Made by a program: the position numbers and the translations under genes. A stretch of DNA of 64,000 bases from CAVRQM01 sp965246915 (GTDB lineage: Bacteria > Pseudomonadota > Alphaproteobacteria > Acetobacterales > Acetobacteraceae). Where the stretch lies: positions 62,001 to 126,000 of the forward strand of contig CBDFGB010000008.1 in the NCBI GenBank assembly GCA_965246915.1, given 5' to 3'. Of the stretch, positions 35,695 to 43,514 are shown piece by piece (position 1 is the first letter of the stretch; the number at the start of each line of letters is the position of its first letter). The notes beneath the pieces were generated by a model that was not told the DNA's origin, made no database searches, and saw only the letters and a list, made by a program, of their open reading frames with translations.

Positions 35695-36177
35695 ATGACC
35701 CGTCCCTTGCCGCTCCGCCTTCTCGTGGTCGGCCTGCTCGCGCTGCTGGGCGCGACCGGTTGCGCGCCGAAGGACACGAACACGACTTTTTCGGGCCAGG
35801 ATATCGGCCGCGCCGCGCAGATCCGATACGGCACGATCGTCTCGGTTCGTCCCGTCGCGGTGCAGGCCGACAAAACCGGCGTCGGCGCGATCGGCGGCGG
35901 CGCCTTGGGCGGGGTCGCCGGCAGCTTCATCGGCGGCGCAAGCGTCGTCACGAACATACTCGGCGCGGTCGGCGGCGCGCTCATCGGCGGCTTCGCAGGC
36001 AACGCGGTGGAAGGCGCGGCGGGCAAGGGAACGGCGTCCGAGTTCATCGTCCGCGCCGACGGCGGCGAGACGCTGTCGATCGTGCAGACCAACGAACTGC
36101 AGCTTCAGCCGGGCGAGCGGGTAATCCTCACGCTCGGTGCGCGGACGCGGCTGGCGCGGGCCGCGCCGACCGCCTGA
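35695..36177 (+). CDS. SlyB-like glycine-zipper outer-membrane lipoprotein
   Basis: The 160-residue lipoprotein has a signal peptide ending GATGCAPK (Cys23). A beta segment follows (GTIVSVRPVAV), then a glycine zipper (GAIGGGALGGVAGSFIGG and GAVGGALIGGFAGNAVEG), and a C-terminal beta domain. This arrangement is that of SlyB/Pcp-type 17-kDa antigens, which sit in the outer membrane and help maintain its integrity. AAAGGA lies upstream of the ATG. Two hairpins follow the gene. Confidence 0.85.
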   Translation: MTRPLPLRLLVVGLLALLGATGCAPKDTNTTFSGQDIGRAAQIRYGTIVSVRPVAVQADKTGVGAIGGGALGGVAGSFIGGASVVTNILGAVGGALIGGFAGNAVEGAAGKGTASEFIVRADGGETLSIVQTNELQLQPGERVILTLGARTRLARAAPTA

Positions 36178-36299
36178 TGCCGCTCATTCGGGCAACTTCA
36201 AAATTGTTGTTCGAGGCGGCCACCGCAACGACGCGTCGCATCGGATCGTCATTCAAGAAAGCTGCCCGCGGCACAGGTTCATTTCGTGATGGTAGCATT

Positions 36300-36323
36300 G
36301 ATGGCGCGGGCACCCGCGCCATC
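36300..36323. terminator. Hairpin after the SlyB-like gene
   Basis: GATGGCGCGGG, loop CA, CCCGCGCCATC: an 11-bp perfect stem between convergent genes. No clear T run. Confidence 0.45.
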
Positions 36324-36358
36324 ACACGTGACCCGTCGGCGCGAGTACGGTGGTGCGA

Positions 36359-36387
36359 ACCTGACGCCCGCTCCCCAGGCGTCAGGT
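36359..36387. terminator. Second hairpin in the same convergent gap
   Basis: ACCTGACGCC and its complement around a 9-nt loop, 36 bp beyond the first hairpin and 67 bp from the end of the NmrA-like gene. It could end the minus-strand transcript. The 277-bp gap holds these two hairpins and no gene that I can see. Confidence 0.45.
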
Positions 36388-36454
36388 GATCCGCCCCATC
36401 ACATCGAAAGCGGGTGGATGGAAGCTGACGGCCCTTTCCGCCGGATTTCCTCCA

Positions 36455-37309
36455 CTAAGCCGCCCAGGCGGCGAACGTCTCGTTCAATGACTTCACGCCC
36501 TGAAGTGGCGGTGCAATGCCCTCGAACGTGACGTGACCGCTGTTGATGCCGTCATACATTTCCGCCACCAGCCCGGCATACGCGGCCCCCAGGCCCGCGC
36601 CCTCCAGGATCGAGACCCAGGCCTCGCGAGGTGGCTGCACCGGCGTGACCTCGCGGCCAAGCGCGCTGGCCATCGCGGCGGCGACATCGCGCGCGGAATA
36701 GTCGGCCGGCCCGCCCAGCTCGACCACGCGCGGTGGGGCGACGGCGAGCAGAAGGGCCGCCGCGGTGCGCCCGATGTCGTCGGTGGCGACCATCGGCCGC
36801 GCGCGATCGAGGTCCGACAACATCGTCGGCATGATCCCCTGTTCGCGGGCCAGCGGGAACACCGCCCGCCAGTTCTCCTGAAAGAACGACGCGCGCAGGA
36901 ACGTAAGCTCGGGCACGGCACCGCTCAGGATCGCCTCGGCGCGATGCAGCCCGGCGATCGGCCCGTTCCCCGACGCCAGATGCGCCGATTCGGACGAGAG
37001 GAACACCAGCCGCCCCAGTCCCGACGCGACCGCCGCGTCCCGGACCGCGCGCGCGACCGCCTCGTAGGTGGCGATCGGCTCGGCGTGCCGCAGTTGCGGC
37101 GGCACCAGCATGTAGGCGCCCCGCGCGCCCTCGAACGCGCGCGCCAACGTCGCCGCGTCATCGGTGTCGCCGCGGACCAGTTCGACCCCATCCCAGCCCG
37201 GGACCCGCGCCGGATCGCGCACGATCGCTCGTACCGTCTGGCCCGCTTCCAGCAGCGCGCGCACCGCCGCACCACCGGTATTGCCCGTGATTCCCGCCAC
37301 AACGAACAT
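36455..37309 (-). CDS. NmrA/SDR-like NAD(P)-binding oxidoreductase
   Basis: The 284-residue atypical short-chain dehydrogenase has FVVAGITGNTGGAAVRALLEAG for the dinucleotide site, RAIVRDPARVPGW, and LVFLSSESAHLA. It lacks the usual YxxxK, as in NmrA-like/quinone-sensing proteins. It may be a redox sensor or quinone oxidoreductase. It is divergent from a LysR regulator gene 78 bp away, the common arrangement for a regulator and its target. Confidence 0.8.
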   Translation of the reverse strand: MFVVAGITGNTGGAAVRALLEAGQTVRAIVRDPARVPGWDGVELVRGDTDDAATLARAFEGARGAYMLVPPQLRHAEPIATYEAVARAVRDAAVASGLGRLVFLSSESAHLASGNGPIAGLHRAEAILSGAVPELTFLRASFFQENWRAVFPLAREQGIMPTMLSDLDRARPMVATDDIGRTAAALLLAVAPPRVVELGGPADYSARDVAAAMASALGREVTPVQPPREAWVSILEGAGLGAAYAGLVAEMYDGINSGHVTFEGIAPPLQGVKSLNETFAAWAA

Positions 37310-37365
37310 CGATCGCTCCTGTTATTGACCGAACGCGACATGGGCGGTGGATGGACATGCGCCAA

Positions 37366-37380
37366 ATGCATTCTTAGCAT
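37366..37380. promoter_or_regulatory. Candidate LysR operator (T-N11-A dyad)
   Basis: ATGCATTCTTAGCAT is an interrupted dyad with ATGC/GCAT arms that fits the T-N11-A rule for LysR-type regulators. It lies 7 bp before the lysR start, inside the divergent intergenic region. A promoter could not be fixed by eye. Confidence 0.35.
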
Positions 37381-37387
37381 CGTCATC

Positions 37388-38311
37388 ATGCGTTCGACGA
37401 ATTTACGTAGCCTCGACCTCAATCTCCTGGTGCTGCTCGACGCCCTGATCGAGCATCGCGGCGTCACGCGCGCGGCCGAGGCGATGCATCTGAGCCAGCC
37501 GGCGATGAGCCGCGCGCTGGGCCGCTTGCGGGCGATGCTCGATGACCCGATCCTGGCGCGCGGCGCCGATGGCCTCGTCGCGACACCCCGGGCGCTGGCG
37601 CTACAGGGGCGGCTACGACTGCTGCTCACGGACATCGCGGCCCTCGTCGCCGCGCCGGCCTTCGTGCCCGCCGATTGGACCGCCGAGGTGACGATTGCCG
37701 CCACCGATCAGCAGACGCTTGTTCTGCTGCCGCGGCTGATGGCGCGGTTGTCGCTTGAGGCGCCCCATCTCGATGTCAGGATCGTGCCGCTCCTGTCGGC
37801 CATGGTGGACGAGCTGCGCGACGGGCGCATCCACCTCGCCTTCGGCATCGAAGGACAAGCGCTCGGGCCAGGTCTGCGGAGCGAGGCGCTGTATCCCGAC
37901 CGCTTCGTGACGCTTCTACGACGCGGCCATCCGGCCGGCGCGGCATGGAGTCGCGCGCGGTTCGCGCGGCTCGATCACGTGCTGGTCACCGTGCTCGGAC
38001 AAGGCCCCGGCGCCATCGACGACGCGCTGGCGCGAGTCGGATTGTCCAGGCGAATTGCCCTACGCGTGCCGCATTTCCGCGCGGCGATGGAAGTCGTCGC
38101 ACGAAGCGACCTGATCGTGACGTTGCCGCGATCGGTCGCCGAGGCGGCGGCCGAGGCGCTCGGGCTGGTCTGGTTCGATCCGCCGCTGCCGACCGAGCCA
38201 TTCACCGTCGCGTTGCTCTGGCCGGAGGTGCTGGACGCGGATCCCGGGGCGATCTGGCTGCGCGGCGTCGTGGCGGCCGAAGCGCGGCTGAGCGTGGCAA
38301 CGCCGCATTGA
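37388..38311 (+). CDS. LysR family transcriptional regulator
   Basis: The 307-residue regulator has an N-terminal winged helix (LRSLDLNLLVLLDALIEHRG, then TRAAEAMHLSQPAMSRALGRLR) and a C-terminal periplasmic-binding-like effector domain in two lobes. The ATG gives MRSTNLRSLDLN, as in many NodD/SyrM-like members. It probably controls the divergent NmrA-like gene and itself; the inducer is unknown. Confidence 0.88.
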   Translation: MRSTNLRSLDLNLLVLLDALIEHRGVTRAAEAMHLSQPAMSRALGRLRAMLDDPILARGADGLVATPRALALQGRLRLLLTDIAALVAAPAFVPADWTAEVTIAATDQQTLVLLPRLMARLSLEAPHLDVRIVPLLSAMVDELRDGRIHLAFGIEGQALGPGLRSEALYPDRFVTLLRRGHPAGAAWSRARFARLDHVLVTVLGQGPGAIDDALARVGLSRRIALRVPHFRAAMEVVARSDLIVTLPRSVAEAAAEALGLVWFDPPLPTEPFTVALLWPEVLDADPGAIWLRGVVAAEARLSVATPH

Positions 38312-38378
38312 GGCCAGGGCGGCATCGGCATTTAGATTCTTCTTGGCAAATCGTGCGTTTCATACTACGTTTGTGGCG

Positions 38379-39068
38379 ATGATCGTTCCTCCCACCCCTG
38401 TCGCGCCCACCCCCGACCTCGCGGCGCGATTCGCCCTGTTGATCGAGCGGTTGATCCACGAGATCACCGTGGCGGCGGCGGGACGGTGGGGTCTGGCACC
38501 GCTGGTCGTCTGGGTGGTTCGCCCCTACCTCCGCCACCTCTGCCGAGAGTTCGGGGCTGTGGTGGCCAACTCGCGCCACTCGGTGACGGTCCCGCCGGCG
38601 ACGGCGCGCCGAGACCCACTTCCGGCGGATGTAGCCCCGCCGCGGGTCGCCAGACCCGAACCCAGCCGCACTTCAACGTTCCGGGCGGTACCCCGGATCG
38701 AGCCTGCGGCAACCCAACCGACCGAGCGGCGGGACCCACCTACCGCAATATCCCTCAAACCCGGACGACCCCCGGCCCAGGGCGAACGGGCGGACCAGCG
38801 TCGGCATGCGGACAGGCCCCCGATCTATCTGGAGACGCGTCGATCGGCCTGCGGCAAGCCCACACTTTGGCACGCCCAGAATGTTACGTTATCGAGACAA
38901 GTTCGCCACGCGCTTGGTGGGTGTCACGCCCGATGGATGGGATCGATCCACAGCACCGTCTCCGGCTTCTCCACCGGCTCGATATCGAGGTTGACGACGA
39001 CCGCCTCGTTGTCGCTGCGCACCAGCACGCATTCCAACACCTCGTCGCGACTGGCGTTGATCTCCTGA
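38379..39068 (+). CDS. Hypothetical protein with a doubtful 3' part
   Basis: The first 75 or so residues (MIVPPTPVAPTPDLAARFAL, LLIERLIHEITVAAAGR, VVWVVRPYLRHLCREFGAVV) look like a genuine short helical protein, followed by a proline/arginine-rich tail. Beyond about 38880 the composition changes, and the frame then runs antisense through 145 bp of the cupin gene, which is not credible coding sequence. The original stop was probably lost through a frameshift or deletion. I do not recognise a domain; function unknown. Confidence 0.4.
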   Translation: MIVPPTPVAPTPDLAARFALLIERLIHEITVAAAGRWGLAPLVVWVVRPYLRHLCREFGAVVANSRHSVTVPPATARRDPLPADVAPPRVARPEPSRTSTFRAVPRIEPAATQPTERRDPPTAISLKPGRPPAQGERADQRRHADRPPIYLETRRSACGKPTLWHAQNVTLSRQVRHALGGCHARWMGSIHSTVSGFSTGSISRLTTTASLSLRTSTHSNTSSRLALIS

Positions 39069-39373
39069 TGCGGGACGTAGGGCGGGATGTAGATGAAATC
39101 GCCCGGCCCTGCCTCGGCGGTGTATTCGAGCGCTTCGCCCCAGCGCATCCGGGCGCGGCCGCGCACCACATAGATCACGCTCTCCAGCGCGCCGTGGTGA
39201 TGCGCCCCGGTCTTCGCGTCCGGATGGATGTGGACGGTCCCGGCCCAAAGTTTCTGCGCGCCGACGCGAGCGAAGTTGATGGCCGCCGCGCGGTTCATGC
39301 CCGGCGTCTGCGGCGTGTTGGTATCCAGGCTGTCGCCCGGAACGACTCGCACGCCATTGTCTTTCCAGTCCAT
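38924..39373 (-). CDS. Cupin domain protein
   Basis: The 149-residue protein has the cupin metal motif 1 as HIHPDAKTGAHHHGALE with ESVIYVVRGRARM, and motif 2 as PGDFIYIPPYVPHQEIN. It is a small beta barrel that may bind a metal and act as an isomerase, dioxygenase or binding protein. It begins 6 nt after the stop of the LLM monooxygenase gene and so is the third gene of that operon. Confidence 0.85.
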   Translation of the reverse strand: MDWKDNGVRVVPGDSLDTNTPQTPGMNRAAAINFARVGAQKLWAGTVHIHPDAKTGAHHHGALESVIYVVRGRARMRWGEALEYTAEAGPGDFIYIPPYVPHQEINASRDEVLECVLVRSDNEAVVVNLDIEPVEKPETVLWIDPIHRA

Positions 39374-39378
39374 CCCGC

Positions 39379-40476
39379 TCACTCCGCTGCGGCCCACGCA
39401 ACCAGGCCCGATTCCTGCCGCTCCGCGAGCAACCGCCGGGTCTCCGGCAACAGGGTCGCGCCATATTCCTCCGCGTCCTCGATCGGGTCGAATCCGCGGA
39501 TCAGGAAGGTCTCGACGCCCAGCCCGTGATAGTCGAGCAGCGCCTCGGCAACCTGGCGCGGCGTGCCGACCAGGGCGGTGGTGTTGCCCCGCGCCCCGGT
39601 CTCGCGCGCGATGGCCGTATACAGCCGTCCCTCCGGCCGGTCGCCGAGTGCCGCGGCGGCCAGCAATCGTTGCGAGCCCGCATTCTGCGGCGCGCCGCCG
39701 CTCTGGCCGAGGGCCGCGACCCCGCGCACCTCGCGGATGCGCCCGAGGATACGCTCGGCGCGCGCCCAGGCGGCGTCCTCGGTGTCGCCAAGGATCGGCC
39801 GGAACGACAGGCTGAACCCCACCGTGCGCCCGTGGCCCGCCGCCTCGGCGCGGACCCGCATGGTGATTTCGCGCACCTGCGCCCGCGTCTCGCCCCACAG
39901 CGCGTAGACGTCCGCATGGCGGCCGGCGACGGTCACCGCCGCATCCGACGCGCCACCGAAATAGACCGGAATCGGCCGCACGGGCCGCACCTCCGGCGAG
40001 GCGCCCACGAAGCGATAATGGTCACCAGCATGGTCGACCGGGGCCGAGGCGGTCCAGATCGCCTTGAGGCAGGCCACGTATTCGTCGGTCCGGGCGTATC
40101 GTGCGTCATGGTCGAGGAAATCGCCGTCGCGGTGCTGATCGGCGTCGTCGCCGCCGCTGATGACATGGATCGCCGCCCGTCCGCCGGACAGCCGGTCCAG
40201 CGTCGCGAAGGCGCGCGCGGCCGTCGTCGGCGACTGGAATCCCGGCCGGTGGGCGACCAGGAAGCCGACCCGCTCGGTGTGCGCGGCGGCGTGGGCGGCG
40301 AGCTGCAGCCCGTCCGGCCCATTGCTGAACCAGCCGATCAGCACGCGGTCGAACCCGCCCGCCTCGTGCGCGCGTGCGCCGCGCACCAGATACGCCGGGT
40401 CGACCGCCGGGCCGGCGGCGGGATGGATCTCCGACTGCTCGCGCGGCTGGATCATGCCGATAAATTGCAGCGACAC
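39379..40476 (-). CDS. LLM-class flavin-dependent monooxygenase (SsuD-like)
   Basis: The 365-residue luciferase-like TIM-barrel protein has GFDRVLIGWFSNGPDGLQLA, FLVAHRPGFQSPTTAARAFA and RAAIHVISGGDDADQ. It also has YFGGASDAAVTVAGRHADVY and a C-terminal TALVGTPRQVAEALLDY. These are typical of FMNH2-dependent alkanesulfonate or dimethylsulfone monooxygenases. It needs reduced flavin from a partner reductase, which is not seen nearby. With the acyl-CoA-dehydrogenase-like gene upstream, it suggests oxidation of an organosulfur compound. Confidence 0.87.
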   Translation of the reverse strand: MSLQFIGMIQPREQSEIHPAAGPAVDPAYLVRGARAHEAGGFDRVLIGWFSNGPDGLQLAAHAAAHTERVGFLVAHRPGFQSPTTAARAFATLDRLSGGRAAIHVISGGDDADQHRDGDFLDHDARYARTDEYVACLKAIWTASAPVDHAGDHYRFVGASPEVRPVRPIPVYFGGASDAAVTVAGRHADVYALWGETRAQVREITMRVRAEAAGHGRTVGFSLSFRPILGDTEDAAWARAERILGRIREVRGVAALGQSGGAPQNAGSQRLLAAAALGDRPEGRLYTAIARETGARGNTTALVGTPRQVAEALLDYHGLGVETFLIRGFDPIEDAEEYGATLLPETRRLLAERQESGLVAWAAAE

Positions 40477-40488
40477 CGCTTTGTCTCC

Positions 40489-41661
40489 TCAAACGCCAAG
40501 CGCCAGCCGCCCCGCGAGGGCAAATGCGGCATCGGCCTGCGGAGTATGGATCCGGGCGCACAGCACGTCCCGCAAATGACGCTCCAGCGGATTGGCGCGC
40601 GACAGACCCGGGTTGCCCGACACCTCGACCGCGAGCTGCACGGCGCGGATGGCGTTCTCGGCCGCAACCGTCTTCACGAGGCCGGGCTCAGCCGGCCCCA
40701 GCACCGCGCCGCCGTCATGGGCCGCGGCTGTCGCGGCGATCAGCCGGTCGTTGGCAAGCAGCAGGCCCTCGATCGCGCCGACCGCATCGTGCATGCGCGG
40801 CAAGGTGGCCAAAGGTGCTCCCAGATTGGTCGGCACCCGCTCGCGGAGGAACCCGATAAGCCAGTCCCGCGCGGCCGCCGCGACGCCCGTGTAGAGCGCG
40901 GCCAGGGGCAGCGTGTTCCAGGCCGCGTTCAGCGGGTCGGGCCGCGCCCATTCGGCGGGCGCGCGCACATCCACCGCGTGATCGGACGGGATCTCGACCT
41001 CGTCGAGCAGGACGTCATGGCTGCCCGACGCGCGCAGTCCGAGCTGATCCCACGTCTCGACGACGCGAACGCCTGGCGCGGACGCCGGCACCAGGAACGA
41101 GCCCATGCGCGGCTGGGGTTCGTCGGTGGCCGCGAACACCAGAAGCCAGGTCAGGCCCGGGATGCCGGTCGCCGTCGTCTTGTGCCCGGTGATCGACCAG
41201 CCGCCCGCCACGCGACGCGCCACCGTGGCGGGCAACCCGCCGCGGGCCGGCGTGCCCAGGCCCGGCTCCACGCGCAAAGCGTTGATGAGCGCGCCGCCCA
41301 CGGCCGCCGCCCGCCCGACCCGTGCGGCAAGCTGCGGCGGCCAACGCCCGGCGCGCCGGGACAGCGCCACCTGGATCGCCTGCATCGCCAGGACGAGCGC
41401 GGTCGACGGACAGCCCCGACCGATTTCGCGCAACACCGCGCATATCTCAGCAAGGCCCGCCGCCGTCCCACCATCGTCGAGAGCCGCGGTCAGACCGAGA
41501 AGGCCGGCCTCGTGCAAGTCCCGAAAATTCTCGTGCGGAAAACTGGCCTCGCGGTCGTGCCGGCCGGCGCGCGCGGCGAACGTCACGGCCAGAGCGGCGG
41601 CCGCGTCGACATGCCGTTCACGATGGCGATCACGGATTGGCGCGACATGCCCCTCCGGCAT
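40489..41661 (-). CDS. Acyl-CoA dehydrogenase-fold flavoenzyme (SfnB/DszC-like)
   Basis: The 390-residue protein has the acyl-CoA dehydrogenase layout: helical N-domain (FRDLHEAGLLGL), FAD-contact beta domain (ITGHKTTATGIPGLTWLLVF, WDQLGLRASGSHDV) and C-terminal helices with RAVQLAVEVSGNPGLSR. Its neighbours point to the monooxygenase branch (SfnB, DszC) rather than beta-oxidation. ATG at 41661 has GGGAGG 6 nt upstream; a GTG one codon earlier is also open. It heads a three-gene operon. Confidence 0.82.
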   Translation of the reverse strand: MPEGHVAPIRDRHRERHVDAAAALAVTFAARAGRHDREASFPHENFRDLHEAGLLGLTAALDDGGTAAGLAEICAVLREIGRGCPSTALVLAMQAIQVALSRRAGRWPPQLAARVGRAAAVGGALINALRVEPGLGTPARGGLPATVARRVAGGWSITGHKTTATGIPGLTWLLVFAATDEPQPRMGSFLVPASAPGVRVVETWDQLGLRASGSHDVLLDEVEIPSDHAVDVRAPAEWARPDPLNAAWNTLPLAALYTGVAAAARDWLIGFLRERVPTNLGAPLATLPRMHDAVGAIEGLLLANDRLIAATAAAHDGGAVLGPAEPGLVKTVAAENAIRAVQLAVEVSGNPGLSRANPLERHLRDVLCARIHTPQADAAFALAGRLALGV

Positions 41662-41786
41662 CACAAGCCTCCCGACGAGAGAAGCCCTACCCTATGGCAT
41701 GATGCGAGACGGCGCGAGTTGCGGCAGTTGCGGCCTGCGGGCGGAGCGGTTGCGGCCGGGCGGGGGATGGGCTACCGCCCGCGCAC

Positions 41787-42659
41787 ATGACCACCGCGTT
41801 GCAGACTGAGCTTTCGGCCGCCGAGGCGCCCCTGGTGTCGTTCGAGATCGCGCCGGGAACGGCCGGCTCCGGGCCGCACCAGTTGGCGTGGCGCGACGTG
41901 CGCGACACGATTGCGCTGTGGCGGCTGTGCTGGACGCTCGGCTGGCTCGACATCAAGCTGCGGTATCGCGGCTCGCTGCTCGGCCCGCTCTGGCTGACGC
42001 TGTCGACGGCGATCATGGTCGCCGCGATGGGCGGCATCTACGCCGCGCTGTTCAAGATGAATCTGCACGACTACCTCCCGTTCCTCGTGCTTTCGCTCGT
42101 GCTGTGGAACTTCTTGAGCGCGCTGGTCGGCGACGCCTGCACCGGCTTCCTCTCGGCGGAGGGGATGATCCGCTCCCAGCGGATGCCGTATACGCTCTAT
42201 GCCGCTCGGCTGGTGATCCGCAACGTTCTCATCTTCGGCCACAATCTGCTGGTCATCGTGGCCGTGTTCGCGATCTTTGGCATCATCCCGGGGCCGGAGG
42301 CGATGCTGGCGCTGCCCGCATTTCTGCTATGGGTGCTGGACGGCGTCGCGGCGTCGGTTCTGCTCGGGGCTCTGTGCGCCAGATTCCGTGACATCCCGCC
42401 CATCGTCGGCAGCGTGGTGCAGATGGCGTTCTTCGTCACACCGGTGATCTGGAAAGCCGATCTGCTCAGTCCGGAGCGGCAGGAGCTGCTGCCGATCAAC
42501 CCGTTCTTCTGCTTGCTGGAGATCGTGCGCGCGCCGTTGCTCGGGGAGGTGCCATCCGCCCTCGTCTACGCCGGCGCGATCGGCTACTCCGCGGCCCTGC
42601 TGGCCTTGGCCTGGATGTTGTTCGCGCGCGTGCGCGGGCGCATCGCGTTCTGGGTATAG
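41787..42659 (+). CDS. ABC-2 type polysaccharide exporter permease (Wzm/TagG-like)
   Basis: The 290-residue protein has a cytoplasmic N-terminus with WLDIKLRYRGSLLGPLWLTL (the R-Y-R-S-x-LGPLW signature of ABC-2 polysaccharide permeases) and about six membrane spans. It ends WMLFARVRGRIAFWV. It forms the channel for a lipid-linked glycan with the ATPase encoded 6 nt downstream. No glycan synthesis genes adjoin it, so the cargo is unknown. Confidence 0.85.
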   Translation: MTTALQTELSAAEAPLVSFEIAPGTAGSGPHQLAWRDVRDTIALWRLCWTLGWLDIKLRYRGSLLGPLWLTLSTAIMVAAMGGIYAALFKMNLHDYLPFLVLSLVLWNFLSALVGDACTGFLSAEGMIRSQRMPYTLYAARLVIRNVLIFGHNLLVIVAVFAIFGIIPGPEAMLALPAFLLWVLDGVAASVLLGALCARFRDIPPIVGSVVQMAFFVTPVIWKADLLSPERQELLPINPFFCLLEIVRAPLLGEVPSALVYAGAIGYSAALLALAWMLFARVRGRIAFWV

Positions 42660-42665
42660 GCGGTG

Positions 42666-43478
42666 ATGGCGGCCGCCCCTCCCGCAGCGACGCCCGCCAT
42701 CGAGGTGGTCGGCGTCTCGGTCGATTTCCCGCTCTATCACGGCACCGCGCGCAGCCTGAAGAAGACCGTGTTCTCCAGCCTATCCGGCCGCATGGGCGAG
42801 GACGCGAAGCACCGGGTCGTGGTTCAAGCAGTGCGTGACGTGACGTTCAGCCTGAGGGCCGGCGATCGCCTCGGCCTGATCGGCACCAACGGAGCGGGCA
42901 AGACCACGCTGCTGCGCACCCTTGCCGGCATCTACGAGCCGCCGGCCGGTCGCATTCGCGTCCAGGGGACGATGGGCGCCCTGCTCGACGCCAATCTCGG
43001 CATGAACATGGAACTGACGGGCCGCGAGAACATCGCCCTGCGCGGCTTATACAGCGGTCTGTCGCGCACCGCCGTTCGCCGGCTCGAGGACGATGTCTGC
43101 GCCTTTGCTGAGCTGGATCAGTTCATCGACCTGCCGGTGCGCATCTACAGTTCCGGCATGGTGGTGCGACTGGGCTTCGGCATGGCCACCGCGATCCGGC
43201 CACAAGTGCTGCTGATGGACGAATGGTTCCTCGCCGGCGACTCGGTATTCATGCAGAAGGCGCGCACGCGGCTGGAGGAACTGGTCCGTGGCGCGGAGAT
43301 TCTCGTGATCTCGACGCATCAGTCGAGCGTCATCATGGACTGGTGCAACCGGGTGATCTGGATGGATCAGGGACGCGTGCGTGACGACGGGCCGGCCGCG
43401 GACGTGCTCGGCCGCTATCTCGGACCGAAAGCGGTGGCCGACTCGCGCTCGAAGGAGCCAGCGCCCGCCGTGGCCTGA
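42666..43478 (+). CDS. ABC polysaccharide exporter ATPase (Wzt/TagH-like)
   Basis: The 270-residue ATPase has an N-terminal extension with SLKKTVFSSL, Walker A IGTNGAGKTTLL, and the polysaccharide-exporter-type signature IYSSGMVVRLGF. Walker B is VLLMDEWFLAGD and the H-loop ISTHQSS. It lacks a long C-terminal carbohydrate-binding domain, so it is the short type that recognises a general lipid-linked cargo. ATG at 42666 is used; a GTG one codon earlier is also open. It pairs with the Wzm-like permease. Confidence 0.86.
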   Translation: MAAAPPAATPAIEVVGVSVDFPLYHGTARSLKKTVFSSLSGRMGEDAKHRVVVQAVRDVTFSLRAGDRLGLIGTNGAGKTTLLRTLAGIYEPPAGRIRVQGTMGALLDANLGMNMELTGRENIALRGLYSGLSRTAVRRLEDDVCAFAELDQFIDLPVRIYSSGMVVRLGFGMATAIRPQVLLMDEWFLAGDSVFMQKARTRLEELVRGAEILVISTHQSSVIMDWCNRVIWMDQGRVRDDGPAADVLGRYLGPKAVADSRSKEPAPAVA

Positions 43479-43514
43479 TGCGAAACCGGATCGTCCGCGC
43501 CACGTTGCCGTCCG

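Noticed and set aside
39526..41790. 754-codon plus-strand open frame over the monooxygenase operon
   Set aside because: Antisense to two conserved flavoenzymes; no recognisable features.
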